Below are positions 7,874 through 13,774 of a stretch of 14,590 bases of DNA, in pieces. The notes beneath the pieces were generated by a model. It searched no databases and was not told where the DNA came from. It saw only the letters and a list, made by a program, of their open reading frames with translations. Source of the DNA: Candidatus Thalassarchaeaceae archaeon (GTDB lineage Archaea; Thermoplasmatota; Poseidoniia; Poseidoniales; Thalassarchaeaceae); assembly GCA_030747475.1 (NCBI GenBank), contig JASLKO010000102.1, forward strand, positions 1 through 14,590. Direction: 5' to 3'. Within the stretch, counting starts at the first letter, position 1. Each line of letters opens with the position of its first letter. Both the position numbers and the translations under genes were made by a program.

Positions 7874-9505
7874 TCAGTTCTCAAACGCGGCTGTACCCCA
7901 TCTACGTTCAAGCATCAAAAGGAATACACCCCCCAATGCGAGCAAGCCGAATGAAATGGCCAAGATCGATTCAAAGTAAGAATCCGCTCGCGCTGTAAAT
8001 TCCGTTGCAGTTTCATCTCCGATTCCTGCACCCCAATTTTCATACAAATCGATGTTGCCTTGGGTAAACGACAAAAGGAATAATGAGACCAATGGAATGA
8101 CGGTTGCCACCCAAAATATAGCCATAATTTGTGTATCGAAAATCGCCTTATTGGGTCGAAGTCCCATCAATAAGCCACTCAATGCAACGATGTAAACAGA
8201 ATTGGCGATCATGACGATTAATGCGGCGAGTAATGCCTCCCATTCGTTCAATAATTGTGCCATAATCACGAGAAAGAGAACTGAAATCCAAGTGGTCATC
8301 AGGAAGTAAACGATGATTTTAGCCCGCAACAATTGGGGAACACGAACTGGCAATCCATTGAGAAAATCAGGGCTGTCAACTGCATTTAGCCAAGAATAGA
8401 AATTGAATCCAAAGAAACCGAGAAATGGTGCATAAGAAAGCAAATTGATTGGAATGGGCATGTCCCCTCCAGTTGCAAAATCAGCCATCCAAGCCAATGC
8501 CAATAAGAAAAGTAGAGGCACACAATAGGAACCTAGCATTTTGAACAATGTCCCGGAACGCCACACATCGACCATTTCCTTCGCAACCAGCGTTCGCATC
8601 TGTCCATCTCCTAGGAAAAAGAGGCGTTCGCGAATGGGGATGAAAAGTTCTGCTCGAGTGGTGACTCGAACTTCAAAATCATCAGGGACCAAATACGCAC
8701 CCATCGCCGCGATAATCAACCAAGCAATGGCAGCCACTGGAAGCAAATACAGATCATGCGTAAGTTGGACATGTAGGCCCGCTATCACCGATTCGAGTGG
8801 TAGAATATCTAGCGCGACAATCACGCCAGCAACCACAGCTGTAATCGGCACCAAGAAGGCACCGATACGGGACCTTGACCAAACTGCACTGGCATAAAAT
8901 GACAAAGCCAATCCTTGCATCATCGTCACCAACATACAACACAATACGACAGGGAGGGATGACCACAAAAGTGGAACTGAAATTCCAGTAAAATGGCCAA
9001 ATAAAATCCCAAGGCACATGCCCCCTACGACAGGTGATAAAATTAAACAGAGATAGAAGGCGACCTCTTTGCAATAGTATGCGAGATAAACCGGAGGCAA
9101 TTCCAGAGGCAACAAAGCTGGACTAGCAAGAAGATAGGATTTACCACTGGCTCTTTGACTCACCATGTTGCGGCCAATGAATGCAAAAGACCCCATCCCC
9201 AAACTGAACATGAACAATGAAAGATGTAGGCCTATTTTCAATTCGTTCCAGGTGAAGGCCTTTTCTGATTGTGCATCGGCGGCCTTCATCGTGTCATAGG
9301 CCGATTCTATGCCAGCATCACCCGTCAAAAATCGCAAACCCACTGTAATAATCATGGTCACGAGGGCGAGCATGACGGGGAACATCATGATGTGACGTTT
9401 ACGTGCAAAGTCAACATTTTGTCTCCACTCTTCATGAAACATCACTGTGAAATTGGAACGAAACGATGTGGAAAATTTCGGTGGCTCTCTCAAGCCATCG
9501 TGCAT
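7874..9505 (-). CDS. ABC-2-type exporter permease
   Basis: This 543-residue integral membrane protein follows directly after an ABC ATPase. A short cytoplasmic N-terminus contains MFHEEWRQNVDFARKR, and multiple hydrophobic helices are arranged in two halves. A cytoplasmic linker near the middle (about 295-325, with VAKEMVDVWRSGT) resembles the N-terminal segment and suggests an internal duplication, so one chain may supply twelve or so helices. The substrate is unknown. The gene overlaps the ATPase stop: an ATG at 9511 overlaps its TGA, but GGAGG (9513-9517) is only 1 base from that ATG and 7 bases from the ATG at 9505, so I prefer 9505. Family assignment rests on topology and the partner ATPase, not on a signature motif. 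Confidence 0.83.
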   Translation of the reverse strand: MHDGLREPPKFSTSFRSNFTVMFHEEWRQNVDFARKRHIMMFPVMLALVTMIITVGLRFLTGDAGIESAYDTMKAADAQSEKAFTWNELKIGLHLSLFMFSLGMGSFAFIGRNMVSQRASGKSYLLASPALLPLELPPVYLAYYCKEVAFYLCLILSPVVGGMCLGILFGHFTGISVPLLWSSLPVVLCCMLVTMMQGLALSFYASAVWSRSRIGAFLVPITAVVAGVIVALDILPLESVIAGLHVQLTHDLYLLPVAAIAWLIIAAMGAYLVPDDFEVRVTTRAELFIPIRERLFFLGDGQMRTLVAKEMVDVWRSGTLFKMLGSYCVPLLFLLALAWMADFATGGDMPIPINLLSYAPFLGFFGFNFYSWLNAVDSPDFLNGLPVRVPQLLRAKIIVYFLMTTWISVLFLVIMAQLLNEWEALLAALIVMIANSVYIVALSGLLMGLRPNKAIFDTQIMAIFWVATVIPLVSLFLLSFTQGNIDLYENWGAGIGDETATEFTARADSYFESILAISFGLLALGGVFLLMLERRWGTAAFEN

Positions 9506-9507
9506 TC

Positions 9508-10275
9508 TCATTCCTCCTCAGAGACAGGATCACGTGATTCGATTTCTTCAACAGATGCACCGACCAGACGAATGAAAATATCTTCCAAATCCTCCGAAGG
9601 TTCAGAACGGAGTTCATCCAACGTACCCGCGGCTAGAACTCGACCTTGGTCAATGACTGCAACTCTTGTGCACATTCTTTCTGCAACTTCCAAAATGTGT
9701 GAACAAAGGAAAATGGTTCCACCTTGGGCAATGTGATCCATCAATAATTCACGACATTTACGCTGATATATGGGGTCAAGATTGACGAATGGTTCATCGA
9801 GGAATAACAAGCGGGGTTCGTGGATAAATGCCCCTGCAAGCATCACTTTCTGGCGTTGACCTTTCGAGAGGTCTTTGCAGAGCGTTTCACGCTTGTCTTC
9901 AATGCCAAACCATTCCAACCAATGGTCGACTTTTGCATCAATATCTTTGACGCCCCGGATACGGCAAACAAAGTCGAGATATTCAGCTGAAGTGAGATAG
10001 GATGGAGGACTTTCAGATTCTGGTACGATTCCAACATTTGCCTTGACTTTCTGTGGATTTCTAGCGACGTTGATATTGAGAACATTGGCCGTGCCTATCG
10101 AAGGTGTTAGTTGACCGGTTAGGAGTTTGATAAAGGTCGATTTCCCAGCCCCATTCGGACCAAATACACCAAAGAATTCACCGGCATTAACAGATACATT
10201 GAGCGGATGCAGTGCAACGAAATCCCCAAATCGTTTACCGAGATCTTTGGTCTCGACAAATGCATCCCCTGACAT
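9508..10275 (-). CDS. ABC transporter ATP-binding protein (ABC-2 exporter type)
   Basis: This 255-residue nucleotide-binding subunit carries every core motif: Walker A GPNGAGKS (39-46), Q-loop position VGIVPES where Glu86 stands in place of the usual Gln (a known variation in this type), signature LSKGQRQ (136-142), Walker B LLFLDEP (156-162), D-loop NLDP (165-168) and switch His193 in LCSHILEVAE. The short acidic C-terminal tail is also typical. It would bind the permease encoded immediately downstream, and the overlapping stop/start implies coupled translation. The ATG at 10275 is 2 bases after the enoyl-CoA hydratase stop and gives a natural N-terminus. An ATG at 10293 inside the hydratase gene is possible but has no ribosome site. 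The substrate cannot be read from sequence. Confidence 0.92.
   Translation of the reverse strand: MSGDAFVETKDLGKRFGDFVALHPLNVSVNAGEFFGVFGPNGAGKSTFIKLLTGQLTPSIGTANVLNINVARNPQKVKANVGIVPESESPPSYLTSAEYLDFVCRIRGVKDIDAKVDHWLEWFGIEDKRETLCKDLSKGQRQKVMLAGAFIHEPRLLFLDEPFVNLDPIYQRKCRELLMDHIAQGGTIFLCSHILEVAERMCTRVAVIDQGRVLAAGTLDELRSEPSEDLEDIFIRLVGASVEEIESRDPVSEEE
9513..9517 (-). promoter_or_regulatory. Shine-Dalgarno site of ABC permease
   Basis: GGAGG within the last codons of the ATPase gene, 7 bases before the ATG at 9505 and only 1 base before the ATG at 9511. The spacing favours 9505. Confidence 0.55.
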
Positions 10276-10277
10276 GC

Positions 10278-11126
10278 TCAAGCCCCAGTCCATTCGGCTG
10301 TATCTCGATTGAGGAAGGCCTGGACACCAATTTCCATGTCCGCCGTGTCAAAGAGTGCACAAAATAAATCGCGTTCTGCGAGAATTCCTGCGCTGAAGGG
10401 TTGTTCCAATGCGGCTCGAACTGCAGCCTTGGCAACTCGAATGGTGTGTGGTGATTTGCTGGCTAGATTTTCCGCTAAAGCCATCGCTTTGTCTCGCAAT
10501 TCATCCGGTTCGACCAAGTGATTGACCAAACCGATTCGGTGGGCTTCTGTTCCATCGATGTTGTCACCACTCATGACCATCTCCATGGCCCGACCATATC
10601 CTAGAAGGCGACACAATCGCTGTGTACCCCCACCACCGGGAATTAATCCCAAGTTGATTTCAGGGGTTCCAAATTTTGAGCGGGGCGTGGCAACACGAAG
10701 GTCACACGAAAGTGCAATCTCAGAGCCACCGCCGAGTGCGAAACCATCGACCATTGCGATGGTCGGTTTCGATAAATTCCAAATGTGCTCCCAAACATTG
10801 TCATCGAAAATAGGTCGGATTTGAACACTTGACATTCCTTCAAATTCTGAAATATCTGCACCTGCAACAAATGAATTAGGCTTGGCCCTTTTGCCCTCAG
10901 GTGGCTCGTTTGGAGAGGCTCCTGTGAAGACGATAACCCGGACATCATCATCTGATTCTGCCCAAGCACAAGCAGCTTTGATGGCAGCATTGACTTCAGC
11001 ATTGAGCGAATTCAATTTGTCCGGTCGGTTAATCGTCCAAATCGTAACCATTCCACCGGCTGGACTTGCAGTGCCAACGGGGACATTTTCGATTCGAAGC
11101 ACGTCTGTATCTGGTGGTGCACCCAT
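10278..11126 (-). CDS. Enoyl-CoA hydratase/isomerase family protein (crotonase fold)
   Basis: This 282-residue cytoplasmic enzyme is expected to add water to a 2-enoyl-CoA, as in beta-oxidation or butyryl-CoA metabolism. The oxyanion-hole segments are SFVAGADISEF (85-95) and GFALGGGSEIAL (128-139). The two catalytic acids are Glu136 and Glu156, 20 residues apart as in the rat mitochondrial enzyme (Glu144/Glu164). GGGGTQRL follows. Both acids together favour hydratase over isomerase or hydrolase members. A Pro/Lys-rich insert at about 70-84 precedes the AGADI loop and makes the protein slightly longer than the usual ~260. The start at 11126 lies right beside an inverted repeat (11127-11145) and has no clear Shine-Dalgarno site. 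No other fatty-acid gene lies in the window, so pathway and chain length are open. Confidence 0.92.
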   Translation of the reverse strand: MGAPPDTDVLRIENVPVGTASPAGGMVTIWTINRPDKLNSLNAEVNAAIKAACAWAESDDDVRVIVFTGASPNEPPEGKRAKPNSFVAGADISEFEGMSSVQIRPIFDDNVWEHIWNLSKPTIAMVDGFALGGGSEIALSCDLRVATPRSKFGTPEINLGLIPGGGGTQRLCRLLGYGRAMEMVMSGDNIDGTEAHRIGLVNHLVEPDELRDKAMALAENLASKSPHTIRVAKAAVRAALEQPFSAGILAERDLFCALFDTADMEIGVQAFLNRDTAEWTGA

Positions 11127-11145
11127 ATGGCGCCGTAGGCGCCAT
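11127..11145. repeat. Perfect inverted repeat abutting the hydratase start codon
   Basis: ATGGCGCC, GTA, GGCGCCAT: 8-base arms and a 3-base loop in the 45-base gap between the proline-rich membrane protein and the enoyl-CoA hydratase. It ends 1 base before the hydratase ATG on the minus strand. As RNA it would fold a GC-rich hairpin over the ribosome-binding area, so a control role is possible. As DNA it could be an operator. The role is inferred. Confidence 0.5.
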
Positions 11146-11171
11146 GCTTCTCAACCCTATGGTTTGTGAAT

Positions 11172-12080
11172 TTACTCGCTTATCTCATCTCGAAGAGCGT
11201 CAAGTTTGGAACTGGACGCAGGAGGGGGAAGTGGAAGTGGCAAATCACCAATGTCGGGCAAAGGTGGAAGCGGCATACCCTCCAAATCTGGAAGAGGGGG
11301 CAATTCAGGTAACGGCTCAGCACTGGCAATGAATCCTTGATCCAATGGCAATCGCACTTTTAGCAGGCGTGAATCATCGATGCGGACGTATACGGCTCCA
11401 ACTGGGCTATCTGGAGATGAATCTTGTGAGATTTCGTGAATTGTATGTCCGTGGTTTTCTGTGCCCACCAAAGTGAGCAAATCTTCAGATTCATCTGCCG
11501 ACTGGTAAATCTTAGCAGTCTCGGAGCGAATGTCTGCAAGTTGTTCTCTACGTCGTGCTTCGATTCTTAGACGAATCTGAGCATGGCGGTCACGGCGATC
11601 ATCAATAAATGACTCAATGTCTGCTTCTTCCATTGATTCGGCATCAATTTCTGCCACAAATTCCTCTGCGACATGGACGTTTTCGTCAATTACGGATACA
11701 ACAACTTCCTCATCTGCCAAACTCACGGACACCTGTTCATCGTCATCTTCGAGGTCTTCTTCTGGTTCTGGTTTTGGAGCGCCACTTCGGCTTCGAGATA
11801 ATTTTGCATCGCGGCGAGCAGAGGCGTCATCCTCCGATTGAACAGGAGCAGGGAGCTCTTCTTCAGCATCTGATTTGGCTTGTTCAACCATTTCGGATCG
11901 TTTTCGAATACGTTCAACTTTGCGACCTCTGCCAGTTCCCATCAGGAAAATAATGAGTAAAAGAAGTCCAGCCCCGAAAAGCATCTGCTGTTTAGGCTCA
12001 ATCCGACCTGCCATGACAAGGAATGACAAAACACCGATGATTAATGCAAACCAAAGCATTAGTCGCTTGAACGTGACCAT
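11172..12080 (-). CDS. Two-helix membrane protein with acidic linker and proline-rich tail, unknown function
   Basis: This 302-residue protein is of no family I recognise. Two hydrophobic helices (about 7-25 and 32-48) form a hairpin at the N-terminus, then a basic GRGRK patch. A long, highly charged segment (about 55-235) rich in Glu, Asp and Arg includes a likely helical Arg/Glu-rich stretch (DRRDRHAQIRLRIEARRREQ). A short folded-looking segment with VYVRIDDSRLLKVRLPLDQ follows. The tail (256-287) is a proline run with repeated PPLPD motifs (PPLPDLEG, PPLPDIGD), then a short polar end. The basic patch after the hairpin suggests a cytoplasmic body; the tail may bind a partner. The start at 12080 is set by GGAGG 8 bases upstream. 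The open frame to 12185 would run into rdgB. It sits between rdgB and the hydratase on the same strand. Confidence 0.72.
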   Translation of the reverse strand: MVTFKRLMLWFALIIGVLSFLVMAGRIEPKQQMLFGAGLLLLIIFLMGTGRGRKVERIRKRSEMVEQAKSDAEEELPAPVQSEDDASARRDAKLSRSRSGAPKPEPEEDLEDDDEQVSVSLADEEVVVSVIDENVHVAEEFVAEIDAESMEEADIESFIDDRRDRHAQIRLRIEARRREQLADIRSETAKIYQSADESEDLLTLVGTENHGHTIHEISQDSSPDSPVGAVYVRIDDSRLLKVRLPLDQGFIASAEPLPELPPLPDLEGMPLPPLPDIGDLPLPLPPPASSSKLDALRDEISE

Positions 12081-12088
12081 TATCGCCG

Positions 12089-12093
12089 CCTCC
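12089..12093 (-). promoter_or_regulatory. Shine-Dalgarno site of proline-rich membrane protein
   Basis: GGAGG, 8 bases before the ATG at 12080. It decides the start against the longer frame reaching into rdgB. Confidence 0.65.
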
Positions 12094-12132
12094 AACCCAT
12101 CCACTTCAATGCCCGTCTTAGGGATGCCGACG

Positions 12133-12726
12133 TCAGGCTCCGTTCTCATCAAGGAAATCGAATAGGGCGCGTAGCGCCCTGCCACGATGGCTAATTGTTG
12201 ACTTTTCCATCTTTGTCATTTCAGCAAACGTGCGATTGTTATCAATCTCATCCGGTATGAATATTGGATCATAGCCGAATCCACCTTGGCCCTTGATTTC
12301 CCGGGCGATTTGACCATCGCAACGCCCAACAAAAACCTCGACTGCTTCACCGGTCCAAAGTGCTGCTACAGTCAAGAAATAGGCTGTGCGCTCATCATCT
12401 AACAATCTCAATATACCCTCACAACCAATCGATTTTAGGACATCAGATGAATACACTCCAGGGAAGTTTGGCAAGGCATCAATGAACAATCCTGAGTCCT
12501 CCACCAGAAGAGATTCATTCAATCGATTTTGAGAGGCTAGCAATTCTACACCTTGTGCTATTTTTGCAAGAGCAACAGTGGTCAAATTATCACTCTGTGG
12601 TTCAATGATTTCTGGGACCCCACCTTCGATTTCAAAAGATTTAATTTGCCAATTCAATGGGCCGAGTAGATTCTCAGCTTCTGCGATTTTTCCTTGGTTG
12701 CCCGTAAGGAAGTTGAGAGTCCCCAT
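12133..12726 (-). CDS. rdgB: XTP/dITP pyrophosphatase (HAM1/RdgB family)
   Basis: This 197-residue cytoplasmic enzyme hydrolyses non-canonical purine triphosphates (ITP, dITP, XTP) to monophosphates and pyrophosphate, keeping them out of DNA and RNA. All family motifs are present: TGNQGKIAE (8-16) for the phosphate-binding N-terminus, VEDSGLFIDAL (75-85) with the catalytic Asp77, GFGYDPIF (149-156) and SHRGRAL (179-185) for base recognition. Length matches the family. The ATG at 12726 gives a normal N-terminus directly before the TGN motif. There is no clear Shine-Dalgarno site, which suggests a leaderless or weakly led first gene of the minus-strand run. It is divergent from crcB, with 54 bases between the start codons. 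Confidence 0.95.
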   Translation of the reverse strand: MGTLNFLTGNQGKIAEAENLLGPLNWQIKSFEIEGGVPEIIEPQSDNLTTVALAKIAQGVELLASQNRLNESLLVEDSGLFIDALPNFPGVYSSDVLKSIGCEGILRLLDDERTAYFLTVAALWTGEAVEVFVGRCDGQIAREIKGQGGFGYDPIFIPDEIDNNRTFAEMTKMEKSTISHRGRALRALFDFLDENGA

Positions 12727-12780
12727 GTAATTCGCGAAACGAAGGTGGGGGTTGAAGTCTTCTCTCGTTTTCCAGACTCC

Positions 12781-13134
12781 ATGGAGCCAAAGATGCTCGC
12801 ACTGGTCGGCGCAGGAGGTGCCATTGGAGCTATTCTCCGTTATCTCATCGGAGAATCGATGCCAGATGGTTTTCCATGGGGCACAATGACGGTCAACTTG
12901 CTAGGTTCATTGATACTGGGAGTGATTGTTGGCATGTCTCTTTCACCAGAAATGGGATTGCTTTTCGGAACTGGGGTCATGGGTGCTTTTACCACAATGT
13001 CTGCGTATAGCGTTGATCTACTACAATTGCTTGAAAATAGCGAATATGGACCCGCTGCAACATATCTTTTGGTGACCATTCTAGGGTGTCCAATGCTCGC
13101 ATTCGGTGGCATGAAAATTGCCCAAGCCTCTTAG
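12781..13134 (+). CDS. crcB: Fluoride channel CrcB/FluC
   Basis: This 117-residue protein has four hydrophobic helices, the size and topology of the dimeric Fluc fluoride exporters. Family motifs are GAGGAIGAILRY (10-21), WGTMTVNLLGSLILG (33-47, with pore Asn39) and GTGVMGAFTTMSAYS (63-77). The TT-x-S-x-x segment usually reads TTFSTF; here the two pore-lining aromatic positions are Met73 and Tyr76. The start at 12781 is chosen because the family N-terminus begins just before GAGG. An open frame to 12694 would run antisense into rdgB and add unrelated residues; Met5 (12793) is another option. No Shine-Dalgarno site and no fluoride riboswitch is seen in the 54 bases upstream. The gene ends tail-to-tail with bud32, the stop codons overlapping by 2 bases. 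Confidence 0.9.
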   Translation: MEPKMLALVGAGGAIGAILRYLIGESMPDGFPWGTMTVNLLGSLILGVIVGMSLSPEMGLLFGTGVMGAFTTMSAYSVDLLQLLENSEYGPAATYLLVTILGCPMLAFGGMKIAQAS

Positions 13135-13757
13135 CCGTGATAACGAACACGACCCCGGATATCATTGAAGCGCGTAACAACATCTTTTCCACCTTGCGTA
13201 AGATATCCGGATATGACTCGATCAATGGCCCCTTCAATCGATGGGTGACTGGCCTTGAGACACTCATTGAGAACTTGTAAATCCAACCCCATCGGCTCTA
13301 AATCATCCGTAATTTGAGAAAGGCCGAAATCAATGATTGAAAGGCCATCCTTTGCATCCCAGAGAATATTGTGTGTTGTCAAATCTCCATGGCTGATTCC
13401 AGTAGCATGGATTTGGCGGATGATTGAACCGAGTTCTTCCAGCATTTCCGAACCACCACCTCCGCGGAGGTGGTCAAACAAAGGCCCTCCTGACATGCGG
13501 CTTGTGACCATCCACCCTGCAGAAACATCAGTGGCCAACAATTCTGGAACTGGAGAACCAGACAAGTGAAGGCGTCGCAACAAACGAATCTCTGCAGACA
13601 TTCGAGATTTGGTGAGGCGGGCATCTAAATCAGGATGGCGCCAAGTACGAGGTTCACGTTGTTTGAGTACAGCATCGCGGCCCATCCAGGTCCCGGCATG
13701 AACCACCGCTTCTGCACCTCTATGGAGCATTTCGGCCCCAATCCAAGGTCCCGCCAT
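13131..13757 (-). CDS. bud32: KEOPS complex kinase/ATPase Bud32
   Basis: This 208-residue small protein kinase-like ATPase belongs to the KEOPS complex, which makes N6-threonylcarbamoyladenosine at position 37 of ANN-decoding tRNAs. Motifs: RGAEAVV (13-19), ATP-binding Lys32 in VLKQREPR with the RTWRHPDLD segment typical of Bud32, Glu56 of helix C, catalytic HGDLTTHNILW (123-133; Asp125, Asn130), DFG at 143-145, and a basic RGRVR C-terminal end. In many euryarchaea Bud32 is fused to Kae1; here it stands alone and no Kae1 is visible. The start at 13757 is uncertain: Met10 (13730) gives the classic MxxRGAEA start of the family. A longer frame to 13964 would lie antisense to nadA and is unlikely. 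A perfect 20-base palindrome lies inside the gene. Confidence 0.92.
   Translation of the reverse strand: MAGPWIGAEMLHRGAEAVVHAGTWMGRDAVLKQREPRTWRHPDLDARLTKSRMSAEIRLLRRLHLSGSPVPELLATDVSAGWMVTSRMSGGPLFDHLRGGGGSEMLEELGSIIRQIHATGISHGDLTTHNILWDAKDGLSIIDFGLSQITDDLEPMGLDLQVLNECLKASHPSIEGAIDRVISGYLTQGGKDVVTRFNDIRGRVRYHG
13455..13474. repeat. Perfect 20-base palindrome inside bud32
   Basis: Two 10-base arms with no spacer, ACCACCTCCG and its reverse complement, centred on CCGCGG. On the minus strand it encodes the HLRGGG stretch near residues 96-101 of Bud32, where glycine codons favour GG-rich sequence. It is real in the sequence; a function is not shown. Confidence 0.6.
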
Positions 13758-13765
13758 CGAATGTC

Positions 13766-13769
13766 GGAG
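13766..13769 (+). promoter_or_regulatory. Possible Shine-Dalgarno site of nadA
   Basis: GGAG, 5 bases before the ATG at 13775. It supports the longer start over the ATG at 13811, which has no such site. It is a short motif, so the support is modest. Confidence 0.4.
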
Positions 13770-13774
13770 ATGAG

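Noticed and set aside
7765..7911. Longer start for the pilus ATPase at 7911
   Set aside because: It adds 49 residues without family features and runs into the permease gene. A strong GGAGGT before the ATG at 7764 explains the start.
12164..12180. Inverted repeat AGGGCGC-GTA-GCGCCCT near the end of rdgB
   Set aside because: It lies inside codons for the conserved GRALRAL stretch, so coding constraint explains it well enough.
12081..12185. Longer start for the proline-rich membrane protein
   Set aside because: It would overlap rdgB by about 50 bases, and GGAGG supports the ATG at 12080.
12694..12780. N-terminal extension of CrcB
   Set aside because: The extra residues are polar, unlike any Fluc N-terminus, and lie antisense to the start of rdgB.
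12727..12780. Fluoride riboswitch upstream of crcB
   Set aside because: The gap is only 54 bases and I find no match to the conserved riboswitch core.
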